From: Sphingomonas cavernae
GTDB lineage: Bacteria > Pseudomonadota > Alphaproteobacteria > Sphingomonadales > Sphingomonadaceae
Length of the DNA: 64,000 nucleotides
Assembly (NCBI RefSeq): GCF_003590775.1
Contig: NZ_QYUM01000003.1
Coordinates: 1,304,501-1,368,500 of the forward strand
Direction of reading: 5' to 3'
Each line of letters begins with the position of its first letter. Positions within the stretch are counted from its first letter, which is position 1. The position numbers and the translations under genes are program-made. Shown here piece by piece: positions 8,773-17,341 of the stretch. The notes beneath the pieces were generated by a model. That model had not been told where the DNA came from and ran no database searches. It saw only the letters and a list, made by a program, of their open reading frames with translations.

Positions 8773-9561
8773 ATGAAATTTGTGATCGCGTTATCGATTG
8801 TTGCAGTAGCAGCGGCAGGTGCATCGGCAGAACAGCCGGCACAGCGGCCCGCGGGATCGATGTTGGGCAAGGGCTATCTCACACCGGGGCCGATGCCGGA
8901 CAGCATTGTCCTCTCGCCCGCTCCCCCGGCGCCCGGCTCTGCGGCGGAGGCGCGTGACGTTGAGGCGGCCAAGGCTGCACTTCCGCTCAGAGGCAGCGCA
9001 CGCTGGGCGTTGGCGACTACCGATGCCGATCTGTTCAGCCCCAAGTCGACAATACCGCTATCCTGCGCCGCCGGGGTCGATATCAGCCCTCAAACCACGC
9101 CGAAGCTGGAAAGGCTGCTGCGCAAGACGACGGCCGATCTCGGCCTGTCGACTGCGGCGATCAAGAAAGCGCACCAGCGCCCGCGGCCATTCATGGTCAA
9201 TGGCGAGCCGACCTGCACGCCCGACTGGGAGCCGATGCTGCGCAAGGACGGCTCTTACCCATCCGGCCACAGCGCCATCGGCTATGGCTGGGGGCTGATC
9301 CTTGCCGAACTGGTGCCTGATCGTGCCGCCAAAATCGTCGCGCGCGGACGCGCGTTCGGGGACAGCCGCCGCATCTGCAACGTTCACTGGCTGAGCGATA
9401 TCGAGGAAGGCCGCATCGCCGCAGCGGCGACCGTCGCGCGACTGCATTCCGATCCGGCTTTTCAGAAGGACCTGAAGGCGGCGCGTGCGGAGCTCAAGAA
9501 GGCCAAGGCACAGCCATCCAATTGCGATGCGGAAGCGCAGACGCTCAACGCCGTGCCCTGA
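8773..9561 (+). CDS. Secreted class A non-specific acid phosphatase (PAP2 fold)
   Basis: 262 residues with a signal peptide (cleavage near ASA/EQ, residue 19). All three PAP2 phosphatase motifs are intact: Lys131-x6-Arg138-Pro, PSGH with His166, and Ser198-Arg-x5-His205-x3-Asp209. The GSYPSGH context marks bacterial class A acid phosphatases (PhoN-like). It would act in the periplasm on phosphate monoesters. A phosphatase among catabolic genes is unexpected; it sits 16 bases after the hydrolase gene, so it appears co-transcribed. Confidence 0.88.
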   Translation: MKFVIALSIVAVAAAGASAEQPAQRPAGSMLGKGYLTPGPMPDSIVLSPAPPAPGSAAEARDVEAAKAALPLRGSARWALATTDADLFSPKSTIPLSCAAGVDISPQTTPKLERLLRKTTADLGLSTAAIKKAHQRPRPFMVNGEPTCTPDWEPMLRKDGSYPSGHSAIGYGWGLILAELVPDRAAKIVARGRAFGDSRRICNVHWLSDIEEGRIAAAATVARLHSDPAFQKDLKAARAELKKAKAQPSNCDAEAQTLNAVP

Positions 9562-9593
9562 TCCACGCCGCAAGATACGAGGGAGTCGAGTAA

Positions 9594-10247
9594 ATGAGTG
9601 ATATCAAGCCACGCATCCTGCATCTGCCACGCGCGGAATGGACGGACGACGCACGCGAAGTCTTTGCCTTTTGGGGCGAGCCCAATGCGTGGGAGGAGGG
9701 CTCGAAAACCAACGTCATGATGGTGATGGCCAACCACCCCGATCTGGGCAAGGCGTACAACATCTGGGGCAAGCATCTGTTGATGTCCAACACGCTGTCG
9801 ACGCGCTATCTGGAACTCGTCATCCTGCGCGTCGCCTGGCGGGTAAAGTCCGCTTATGAGTGGCACAATCATGTCGGCTACGGGTTGAATGCGGGTCTGA
9901 CGCTCGATGAGATCGCGGCTATCCGCGACTATCCTGAAGGTGGCGACTGGAACGAGCAGGATGCGATCGTGCTGCGGTCCGTCGATGAACTGATCGACGA
10001 CGGCACGCTGAGCGACGCGACATGGGAAACGCTCGGCAAATATTTCGACAAACGTCAGAAGATGGATCTGGTCTTTTCGATCGGTCACTATGTCATGACG
10101 AGCTGGGCGCTGTCGGCGTTCGGCGTCGACATCGAGGGTGGGGCCGACCGGATCGGTTTCGATCTCAAGACGGCGTCGGGAAAGGTGCCTGGCAAAACCT
10201 ATAAGCCGGGTGAAACCGAGGATTGGACCGACAGCCGCGGCTATTGA
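9594..10247 (+). CDS. Carboxymuconolactone decarboxylase-like (AhpD fold) protein
   Basis: 217-residue CMD/AhpD-fold protein. The helical core (STRYLELVILRVAWRV, then YEWHNHVGYG) is characteristic. The CxxC redox pair of AhpD is absent; Trp-His-Asn-His stands in that region, as in many non-redox CMD proteins of catabolic operons. Role therefore uncertain: possibly a lactone, isomerase or decarboxylase function. Last gene of the 5.5–10.2 kb plus-strand run; the 176 bases that follow include an AT-rich patch (10380–10420) likely to hold the promoter of the receptor gene. Confidence 0.8.
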   Translation: MSDIKPRILHLPRAEWTDDAREVFAFWGEPNAWEEGSKTNVMMVMANHPDLGKAYNIWGKHLLMSNTLSTRYLELVILRVAWRVKSAYEWHNHVGYGLNAGLTLDEIAAIRDYPEGGDWNEQDAIVLRSVDELIDDGTLSDATWETLGKYFDKRQKMDLVFSIGHYVMTSWALSAFGVDIEGGADRIGFDLKTASGKVPGKTYKPGETEDWTDSRGY

Positions 10248-10423
10248 CGCCGCGGTCGGCGCTGCACGCAGAAGCTGAAGGCTGAGCCCCTGCAGTCATT
10301 GCTGCAACTTTCGAAACTCATGAAAAAAACAGCCAGTTCGCGGGCCGCTTGCGGCCGGAATGGCGTACTCGGAGCATAAATATAAAGAAATCAATATCTT
10401 GGTAAAAATGAGGGGATGGTAGC

Positions 10424-12692
10424 ATGGCACAAAGTGTACGGTCCGTTTTTGGCTCGCGGCGCGAAAATCCCGCTGCAATCCGGCCACGACCGCGTTCCTA
10501 CAACCGATCCGCCTTGCTGGTGACCTGCGCCTGCCTGATCGCGCCGATGGCGTCGTTACAAGCGCAGGAAGCGTCCGGCAGCGCCGCGGAACCGGAAGCC
10601 TCCTCTCGAGAAATCATCGTCACGGCCCGCAAGCGCGAGGAATCCGCCCTCGAAGTGCCGGTGATCGAGACCGTCCTCACCGCCGATACGATCGAGCGCG
10701 CGGCGATTACGAGTATTGACGACATCGCCAAATTCGCCCCCGGCCTGCAGGTCGGGGAGTCGGTCCTGTCGATCGGTACGCAGGTGTCGCTGCGCGGTAT
10801 CGGCACAAGCGCCTTCGATCCCGGGGTGGATCAGTCGGTATCACTCAATATCGACGGATTGTCCTTCAGTCAGGGGCTTGCCTTTCAGAGCGGAACCTTC
10901 GACCTCGCCCAGATCGAGGTGCTGAAGGGTCCGCAAGCGCTTTTCTTCGGCAAAAGCAGCCCGGGCGGTGTCATATCGATCCGGACCGCCGATCCGCGCG
11001 ATGATCTGGAAGTGATCGTACGGAGCGGCTACGAATTCGAGGCCAACGAGTATCGCGGCGAACTGATCCTCTCGGCGCCGATCACCGACACGCTCGGAAT
11101 CCGCCTCGCCGGCATGGGCTATAATGGCGACGGCTATTTCAGGAACCGGGCGATCGGCTTGGCCGGCACCGGGGCGAAACGGCCCGACAACAGGCTGGGT
11201 GGCGGCGACGGCTTCCAGCTCCGCGGCACCGTGAAATTCGAACCGTCGTCCGCCTTCGACGCGCGGCTGAAGCTGAATTATGTCGAGGATACGAACGAAT
11301 ATCCGGGCGCGGTGCAATTGTCGTCCTGTCCCGAGGGCACAGCCCCCAGTGCGGGCAATCCCTTCCCGCGACCGATAGATCCTAATGACGACTGCAAGCT
11401 CGACCGGTCCATTTACCTCGTCGATCTCGACCCCGCCGCATTCCCGCTGGTGGTGAGGCGTGGTCAGCAGTTCAATGACAAGCAACAGACCTTCGGCACG
11501 CTGGAGATGAATCTGTCTCCGGTGGAAGATCTGACGCTCAGCTCGGTCACCGGCTATTACGATCTGAGCTCGACCACGCAGTTCAACACGTTCCAGACGG
11601 GCTATGCGGGTCCAGGCCTCGCCCATCAGAGTTTCTACGACCGGGCGGAATTCACGCAGGAAATCCGCCTCAATTCCGATTTTGCGGGGCCGCTGAATTT
11701 CACTGCTGGAGCGTTTTACCAGAACGCCGACGTCTCGTTGCTACAGCCGGTCTTTGGCAACCGGACCGTCCTGCCGGCATCGCGAACGACGCTGAGCAAA
11801 AGGGTCAATAATCTGGACATAGAGAGCTGGTCGATCTTCGGCCAGTTGCGCTTCCGTCCCGTCGAGACCCTGGAACTGGCGGTGGGCGGCCGTTACACCG
11901 ACGAGAAACGCGGTGACGAAGTCTTCGACTTTTCACCAACGCCTTTGTCCCGCTTGCAGTGCCCGAGATTGCCTCGGATACCTTCTCTCCTGAGGTCACG
12001 GTCACCTACACGCCGACCGATGACCTGACGCTGTTTGCCTCATACAAGAAGGGGTACAAATCGGGCTCGTTCACGACTGGTCAGCTACCGCCGCCGCCTC
12101 GGCCGGGCGAGCTTCCGAACAACTCTTTCGGCGACGAGCAGATCGAGGGCGGAGAAGCCGGGGTGAAGACGCGGCTCTTCGACAGGCAGGTGACCGTGGA
12201 TCTCGCGGGCTATTATTACGATGTCACGGGGCTCCAGGTCGGTGCCAATGAGGCAGACGGCCCGGGAGACCTGCCCGTCACGCGCACGGTGAATGCCGGC
12301 GCCGGGCGGATCTACGGCGCCGATTTCGAGATTTCCTGGTGGCCGCGCGATATTGACGGACTGAATCTGCATGCCGCGGTCGCCTGGAACAAATCGAAGT
12401 TCACCGAGCTTGATACCGTGCCCTGCTATGGCGGCCAGACGATTGCGCTGGGCTGCACCGAATCCCCGAACCCCGTTACCGGATTTTTCACCGCGCAGAA
12501 CCTCAACGGTATTCCGTTCCTAAGGGCGCCAGAATGGCAGGCGACCTTTGGCGCCGTCTATGAAATGCCGCTGCCCGGCGGCTGGAGCCTGACGCTCTCC
12601 AACGACAACCATTATTCCTCGCGCTATCTGACGGCTCTGGGACGCCGTGCCGATTTCATTCAGGACGACTATCTCCAGGTCGACTTGCGACC
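10424..12692 (+). pseudogene. TonB-dependent receptor, frameshifted and 3'-truncated
   Basis: Outer-membrane TonB-dependent receptor remnant. Signal peptide, a TonB-box-like EIIVTARKRE and the plug domain are intact in the first frame (10424 to about 11930). At a TTTT run at about 11929–11932 reading passes to the -1 frame (consistent with one lost T), then continues as a good barrel sequence (FTNAFVPLAVPEIASD...). The barrel stops at about 12690 after DYLQVDLR, before the conserved C-terminal strand and terminal Phe, and joins another gene's remnant. Two lesions argue that it is dead; the first alone could be a sequencing error. Start ATG 10424 has GAGGGGATGG upstream. Confidence 0.85.
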
Positions 12693-12899
12693 TGCGCAAT
12701 CGAGCTATCGGACACCGAAACGGCGAAGGCGCGAACCTATTGGTCCGTCTGGACGGATATCGGACCCGATCATGCCGGCTATTATCTCGACGAGTTGCGC
12801 AAGGTGGGCGACCTTTGGCTGATCGCGCATCGTCGCATTCGGCGCGATTGGCAGGCACCGCACAGTCTGTTCCGCGCGGCGGTTGAACGGACGCGTTAG
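12693..12899 (+). pseudogene. SnoaL/NTF2-like gene, 3' remnant
   Basis: In the third frame the bases after the receptor break encode AIELSDTETAKARTYW...GYYLDELRKVGD.WLIAHRRIRRDW, which matches the C-terminal half of SnoaL-like (NTF2-fold) proteins found in catabolic clusters, and end at TAG 12897–12899. No start codon or N-terminal half is present. The receptor and this fragment meet at about 12685–12695, so one deletion removed the receptor's 3' end and this gene's 5' end. Confidence 0.7.
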
Positions 12900-13000
12900 C
12901 GGCCGGGCTTGCGCGGCCTGCGTATCGCGTCAACGATATCGGGAATGCGCGCGACCATTTCCTGATTGCTCGACGTCGTTGGCGCGATAGGCACGGGGTA
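12896..13000 (-). pseudogene. Possible C-terminal gene fragment
   Basis: On the minus strand a 34-codon open stretch without a start (…APTTSSNQEMVARIPDIV…, ending KPGR-TAA at 12898–12896) reads like a genuine protein C-terminus and is closed upstream by an in-frame TAG. The stop overlaps the SnoaL-like remnant's stop. I do not recognise the parent protein. It may be chance, but it lies in the deletion scar. Confidence 0.25.
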
Positions 13001-13038
13001 AGACTACCGCATCGACTTCCAGAAGGAATCAACCGACC

Positions 13039-13269
13039 ATGGCTACCGAAATCCTGCTTCCCAAGATCGGCTTCTCGATGACCGAGGGCCAGATCGCCGA
13101 ATGGCTTGCCAGTGACGGCGCGCAAGTGACCGAGGGTGATCCGCTTTACCTGCTCGAAGCGGACAAATCGACCAACGAGGTCGAGGCGCCAGCGAGCGGT
13201 ACGCTTCGCATCATCGCCGAGGCGGGCGAGATTTACGAGGTTGGCACGGTTCTCGGCACCATCGAATAG
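13039..13269 (+). CDS. Free-standing lipoyl/biotinyl-domain protein
   Basis: 76 residues forming one complete lipoyl-attachment domain (beta-barrel), as at the N-terminus of 2-oxoacid dehydrogenase E2 subunits. The modified lysine is Lys43 in LEADKSTNEVEAPASG; the order of strands LPKIGFSMTEG through GTVLGTIE is complete, and it stops immediately after. The DKST context favours lipoyl over biotin (which would be MKM). No E2 catalytic domain follows. ATG 13039 has GAAGGAATC upstream. The likely partner is the E1 alpha/beta pair at 37566–39544, which also lacks an E2. Alternatively it serves the neighbouring oxidoreductase. Confidence 0.85.
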   Translation: MATEILLPKIGFSMTEGQIAEWLASDGAQVTEGDPLYLLEADKSTNEVEAPASGTLRIIAEAGEIYEVGTVLGTIE

Positions 13270-13281
13270 GGCTGGTCTTTC

Positions 13282-14385
13282 ATGACTTTGCGTGTCGGCA
13301 TCGTAAGCGCCGCCTGGGGCGGATTCGCGCATCTGCCCGCGTGGCGCGCGATTCCGGGCGTGGAGGTCACGGCGATCTGCACCTCGCGGCAGGAAACCGC
13401 GGAGGCCGCGGCCAGTCGGCTCGGCCTGCCGCGGGCCTTCTGGAATGCCGAGGAGATGTGTGCCGATCCGGATATCGACATCGTCGATCTCGGCACGCGA
13501 CCCAGCGTCCGCAAGCCGATGGTGCTCGCGGCGCTGGCGCACGGCAAGCACGTCTATAACGCCAGTCCCCATGCGCCCGACTGGGCGGGGGCGAAAGAAA
13601 TCGACTCTGCCTGGCGCGCCAGCAGCAGCGTGGGCGTGGTCGATGCCTTTTCCGAATGGGTTCCTGCCAACCGGCAGATGCTCGCGATGGTGGAGGATGG
13701 CTATGTGGGCCGCCCGCTCGGCGGCACCTGCCACTTCACCATTTCGCTGTTCAACCAGCCGATCAAGCAATTCCCCTATAACTGGTTCGGACAGGCCGGG
13801 CAGGGCGTTTCCGCGGTCCGCAACAATGGCAGCCATGCGCTCTACATGTTGCTGCGGCTGTTCGGTCCGGTCGAGGAACTGGTCGCCGACGACAGCCAGA
13901 TCCTGAAGCAGTGGGTCTTCCCCGATGGCGACATCATCACGCCCGAGACGACCGATCTCGCCAATGTGATCCTCCGCTTCGCCAGCGGCCTCGTCATGCA
14001 GATGCAGATCAGTTGGAGCATGCCACTCTATTATGGCTGGCTGATCGACGTGTTCGGAGAAAAGGGCCGTCTTGTCTCCGCCTCGCCTACATTTCCCACC
14101 GCACGCGATTGTACGCTGCGCGGCGGCCAGCTCGGCGGCGTCATGGAGGTGATCGACATTCCAGACGACTTCAAGACCGTCCCCGGCATTGCTCTGGACT
14201 GGCAGAGCGAGCCGCAGCCGAGCTTCCCGATGGCGCTTTCCATGCACAATATGGTGGAGGTGATTCACGGGCGCGCGCACGGCGCACCCGATTTCGGGCA
14301 GGCGCTCGAGGTCGAACGCATTCAGGAGGCGATCCGGCTATCGAGTCTCGAACGCTGCTGGGTCCGGATTTCGGACGTGGCCTGA
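13282..14385 (+). CDS. Gfo/Idh/MocA family oxidoreductase, lacking EKP motif
   Basis: 367 residues with an N-terminal Rossmann domain (VGIVSAAWGGFAHLP) and the Gfo/Idh/MocA C-terminal domain. The catalytic Glu-Lys-Pro that follows GKHV in this family is replaced (GKHVYNASPHAPD), so normal sugar or inositol dehydrogenase chemistry is doubtful. It starts 12 bases after the lipoyl-domain gene and is probably co-transcribed. It could be a dehydrogenase with altered catalysis or a dehydratase-type member. Function unknown beyond NAD(P) binding. Confidence 0.8.
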   Translation: MTLRVGIVSAAWGGFAHLPAWRAIPGVEVTAICTSRQETAEAAASRLGLPRAFWNAEEMCADPDIDIVDLGTRPSVRKPMVLAALAHGKHVYNASPHAPDWAGAKEIDSAWRASSSVGVVDAFSEWVPANRQMLAMVEDGYVGRPLGGTCHFTISLFNQPIKQFPYNWFGQAGQGVSAVRNNGSHALYMLLRLFGPVEELVADDSQILKQWVFPDGDIITPETTDLANVILRFASGLVMQMQISWSMPLYYGWLIDVFGEKGRLVSASPTFPTARDCTLRGGQLGGVMEVIDIPDDFKTVPGIALDWQSEPQPSFPMALSMHNMVEVIHGRAHGAPDFGQALEVERIQEAIRLSSLERCWVRISDVA

Positions 14386-14469
14386 CAACGCGCTCAGCGC
14401 ACCTGAGCGTCCAGTTTTCGGGGGTTTTGAGCCGCGCTCGAAGCAATTTGCGACCGCGGTCTCATCTAA

Positions 14470-14495
14470 TTTGACACAATTATGTCAAAATGACA
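14470..14495. promoter_or_regulatory. Overlapping palindromes: MarR operator and -35 element
   Basis: TTTGACA (14470–14476), 6-base spacer CAATTA, TGTCAAA (14483–14489), then TGACA (14491–14495). The central half-site pairs with both flanking ones, giving two overlapping inverted repeats. The first half contains a consensus -35 TTGACA, and CATGAT at 14494–14499 is a possible -10 at 17-base spacing. The site ends 10 bases before the MarR ATG, as expected for autoregulation. Confidence 0.65.
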
Positions 14496-14505
14496 TGATT
14501 GGACC

Positions 14506-14973
14506 ATGGAAAGTCGATTTGAGTCGCGAAACCCGCTGGTTGTGCTGGTCGATGAGACAAGCCGGCTTACCGCACGTCTGAAAACCGTCTTTGCCGATGT
14601 CCGGCGGTCGGTGGGGCTCGGTGATTCCGAGATGATGGTGCTCGCCGCGGTGGTCGAAGCGGAGCGTCCGCCGACGGTGCCGCAGATCGGGCGATCGCTC
14701 GGGCACCCGCGGCAACTCGTCCAGCGCGCGGCCAATGCGCTGATTGCAGAGGGGTTGATCGAAACCGCGTCCAATCCCGATCATAAGCGCGCCACGCTGC
14801 TACGCGCGACCGAGCGCGGTGTGGCGATGAAGCGCGAGGCCGACGCGCGTGCCGACGAGATCGCTCGCTCGCTGTCGGGGGCACTCGATCTCGAAGGTGC
14901 AAGGGGTGTTGCGCACGCGCTGAGCGACATTCGCCGGCAACTCGAGGCTGAACTGCGCCTCAGGGAGGATTGA
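14506..14973 (+). CDS. MarR family transcriptional regulator
   Basis: 155-residue winged-helix regulator of the MarR type: dimerisation helices at both ends and a central HTH with wing (VPQIGRSLGHPRQLVQRAANALIAEGLIE, then NPDHKRATLLRATERG). ATG 14506 follows the palindromic operator closely and lacks a convincing Shine-Dalgarno sequence, so the transcript may be leaderless. The TGA overlaps the start of the phosphotransferase gene, so regulator and enzymes form one autoregulated operon. The ligand is probably an acyl-CoA or acid of the pathway (inference). Confidence 0.88.
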   Translation: MESRFESRNPLVVLVDETSRLTARLKTVFADVRRSVGLGDSEMMVLAAVVEAERPPTVPQIGRSLGHPRQLVQRAANALIAEGLIETASNPDHKRATLLRATERGVAMKREADARADEIARSLSGALDLEGARGVAHALSDIRRQLEAELRLRED

Positions 14974-16049
14974 TGTCGAAGATCGAGCACAATCTCGACG
15001 TGCTCGCGAGCATTCCGAGCCTGACCGAATGGCTGGACGCGCATGTTCCCGAGCTTGGGAAGGGGCCGCTCAGGACCGCGCTGCTCCACGGCGGGCAGTC
15101 CAATGTCGTGCTCACGCTCGATCGCGGAGAACAGGCGATGGTGCTGCGCCGCCCGCCCGCCGTGCCGCCGCCAGGTGCCGAGAACGGCGTGTTGCGTGAG
15201 GCGCGCATCCTGACCGCGCTCAACCAGACCGATGTGCCGCATCCCGTCTGCTACGCAGCGTGTGAGGACGCTTCGGTGATCGGCGCCCCCTTTTACGTGA
15301 TGGAGAAGGTGGGCGGATGGGCTCCGAATCTGCGCGATGGCAAGATCCACAACAGCCCGCCTTTCGACAAGATGCCCTATGTTTACGGCATCCCCTTCGC
15401 GATCGTTGATGGCCTGATCGCGCTGGCGAATGTCGACTATGAGGTGATCGGTCTTGATGACTATGGCCGGCCGGGCAATTTCCTCGAACGGCAGGTCGAT
15501 CGCTGGGCGGGGCAGCTCGCTTCCTACAAGGACTGCTACGGCTATCAGGGCCGCGAGCTGCCAGGCTATGCCGAAACCGAGGCATGGCTGCGCGCCAATG
15601 TGCTCAAGAAGGAGGTGCGCGGCATCATCCACGGCGATGTCGGCACGCCCAACATGATGTTCCGTCCGGGTCCGCCGGCACGACTGGTAGCGATGCTAGA
15701 CTGGGAGCTTTCGACGATCGGTGATCCGATGCTCGATATTGGCTGGTTCACCGGATCGATGCGCGACGAGCGCGAGCCCCATCGTGTTCAGGGAACGGGC
15801 CTCTACGATGCGTCACAGTTTCCGACCCAGCAGGAACTCGCCCGCTACTACTGCGCGGGCACGGGGCGCGACATGGCCGACTTCTACTATTTCTCGGTGC
15901 TGGCAAAGTTCAAATCGGGCTGCCTCATGGAATACAAGGTCGCGCAGGCCGAGGCGGGCCATTTGCCCAAGGAAACGGGCCGCTTTTTCGCAAACATCGT
16001 GCTCGCCTGCTTTCGGGACGCCGCAGACATGATCCGGAGGATGCCATGA
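14973..16049 (+). CDS. APH-family phosphotransferase (ACAD10/11-kinase/LvaA-like)
   Basis: 358-residue kinase of the aminoglycoside phosphotransferase fold. Catalytic loop His220-Gly-Asp222 (IHGDVGTPNMMF) and metal-binding Asp243 (LDWELSTIGDP) are present. In mammals ACAD10/11 fuse such a kinase to an acyl-CoA dehydrogenase, and in Pseudomonas levulinate catabolism LvaA phosphorylates 4-hydroxyacyl-CoA; here the kinase and dehydrogenase are adjacent, overlapping genes. Likely role: ATP-dependent phosphorylation of a hydroxyacyl-CoA. ATG 14973 (TGATG overlap with marR) has AGGGAGGA upstream. Antibiotic resistance is unlikely in this context. Confidence 0.85.
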   Translation: MSKIEHNLDVLASIPSLTEWLDAHVPELGKGPLRTALLHGGQSNVVLTLDRGEQAMVLRRPPAVPPPGAENGVLREARILTALNQTDVPHPVCYAACEDASVIGAPFYVMEKVGGWAPNLRDGKIHNSPPFDKMPYVYGIPFAIVDGLIALANVDYEVIGLDDYGRPGNFLERQVDRWAGQLASYKDCYGYQGRELPGYAETEAWLRANVLKKEVRGIIHGDVGTPNMMFRPGPPARLVAMLDWELSTIGDPMLDIGWFTGSMRDEREPHRVQGTGLYDASQFPTQQELARYYCAGTGRDMADFYYFSVLAKFKSGCLMEYKVAQAEAGHLPKETGRFFANIVLACFRDAADMIRRMP

Positions 16050-17341
16050 TCGATTTTTCCGTCGAACCTGAATTTCAGGAAAAGCTCGACTGGATGAACG
16101 CATTCGTCCGCGAGGAATGCGAGACGATGGACCTGCTCTTCCCCGGCGCCGGCACCATGTACGACATGAACAACGCCAGGGCGCGCGCGCATCTGGAGCC
16201 TCTCCGTGACCAGGTGAAGGCCAAGGGACTCTGGGCTTGTCACCTTGGTCCCCATCTCGGCGGCCCGGGCTATGGCCAGGTGAAGCTGGCGCTGATGAAC
16301 GAGATCCTCGGCCGTTCGAGCTGGGCGCCGACCGTCTTCGGCACCGCCGCGCCCGATACCGGCAACAGCGAGATCCTCGCCATGTTCGGCACCGGGGACC
16401 AGAAGGCGAAATACCTCCAGCCCTTGCTCGACGGCAAGATTTGCTCGGCCTTTTCGATGACTGAGCCGCAGGGCGGCGCGGATCCCACGCACTTCACCTG
16501 CGCGGCGCGGCGCGATGGCGACGAATGGGCCATCTCGGGCGAGAAATGGTTCATCTCCAACGCCCGCTACGCCGCCTTCCACATCGTCATGGCGGTAACC
16601 AACCCCGAAAACCAGCCGCACGAGCGGATGAGCATGTTCATCGTCGATGCCCAGACCCCGGGTATCGAGATCATCCGCAATTGCGCGGTGTTCGGCGAGC
16701 CGGCCGAGGACGGCAGCCACGCCTATATCCGCTACAACGACGTGCGTGTGCCGTTGGATGCCATGCTCGGCGAGCCGGGCGGCGGCTTCCGTGTGGCGCA
16801 GGCGCGCCTGGGTGGCGGTCGCATCCACCACGCGATGCGCACCGTGGGCCGCTGCCAGCGCGCCATCGACATGATGAAGGAGCGTGCGGTCTCGCGTCAG
16901 ACGCGTGGACGAAAGCTGGGCGATCACCAGTTTGTGCAGGGCGCCATCGCCGACTCGGTGATCCAACTCGAGCAGTTCCGCCTGCTGGTCCTCAAGGCCG
17001 CCTGGATGATCGACGAGGTCGAAGCAGGCCGCCTGCCGCATGGCGCCGCGCGCCAGCACATCGCGATGTGTAAAGTCGCGACCGAGGCGGTCATGCATGA
17101 CATCATCGGGCGCGCGGTGCGCCTCCACGGCAGCCTTGGCCTCACTGAGGAGACTTGGCTGGCGCAGTTCTGGGCGGGCGTGCAGAGCCTGGCCTTCGCC
17201 GATGGCCCGACCGATGCGCACCGTTCGCAACTGGCGCGCAACCTGCTTCGTGACGTGACGCCCGTCGAGGGACACTTTCCCAGCGATCACACGCCCACGC
17301 GACTGTCGGAGGCGCTGCGGCGCTATCCGAGCGCGCGATGA
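16046..17341 (+). CDS. Acyl-CoA dehydrogenase (ACAD10/11-like)
   Basis: 431-residue flavoprotein with the three acyl-CoA dehydrogenase domains (FSMTEPQGGADPTHF, WFISNA, then the helical C-terminal domain). The C-terminal motif reads AFADGPTDAH, typical of the ACAD10/11-type subgroup, where Asp occupies the position of the medium-chain Glu base (usually YEGT). It overlaps the kinase gene by ATGA. Kinase plus dehydrogenase are expected to convert a 4-hydroxyacyl-CoA through its phosphate to an unsaturated or 3-hydroxyacyl-CoA. FAD-dependent, cytoplasmic. Substrate chain unknown. Confidence 0.88.
   Translation: MIDFSVEPEFQEKLDWMNAFVREECETMDLLFPGAGTMYDMNNARARAHLEPLRDQVKAKGLWACHLGPHLGGPGYGQVKLALMNEILGRSSWAPTVFGTAAPDTGNSEILAMFGTGDQKAKYLQPLLDGKICSAFSMTEPQGGADPTHFTCAARRDGDEWAISGEKWFISNARYAAFHIVMAVTNPENQPHERMSMFIVDAQTPGIEIIRNCAVFGEPAEDGSHAYIRYNDVRVPLDAMLGEPGGGFRVAQARLGGGRIHHAMRTVGRCQRAIDMMKERAVSRQTRGRKLGDHQFVQGAIADSVIQLEQFRLLVLKAAWMIDEVEAGRLPHGAARQHIAMCKVATEAVMHDIIGRAVRLHGSLGLTEETWLAQFWAGVQSLAFADGPTDAHRSQLARNLLRDVTPVEGHFPSDHTPTRLSEALRRYPSAR

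Noticed and set aside
12520-14280. 586-codon open frame on the minus strand
   Set aside because: Shadow of the lipoyl and Gfo/Idh genes on the other strand; composition is rich in His/Arg/Asp and shows no motifs.
14973-16049. Aminoglycoside resistance gene
   Set aside because: The fold and motifs are shared, but the overlap with an ACAD10/11-like dehydrogenase and MarR control indicate CoA-ester metabolism.
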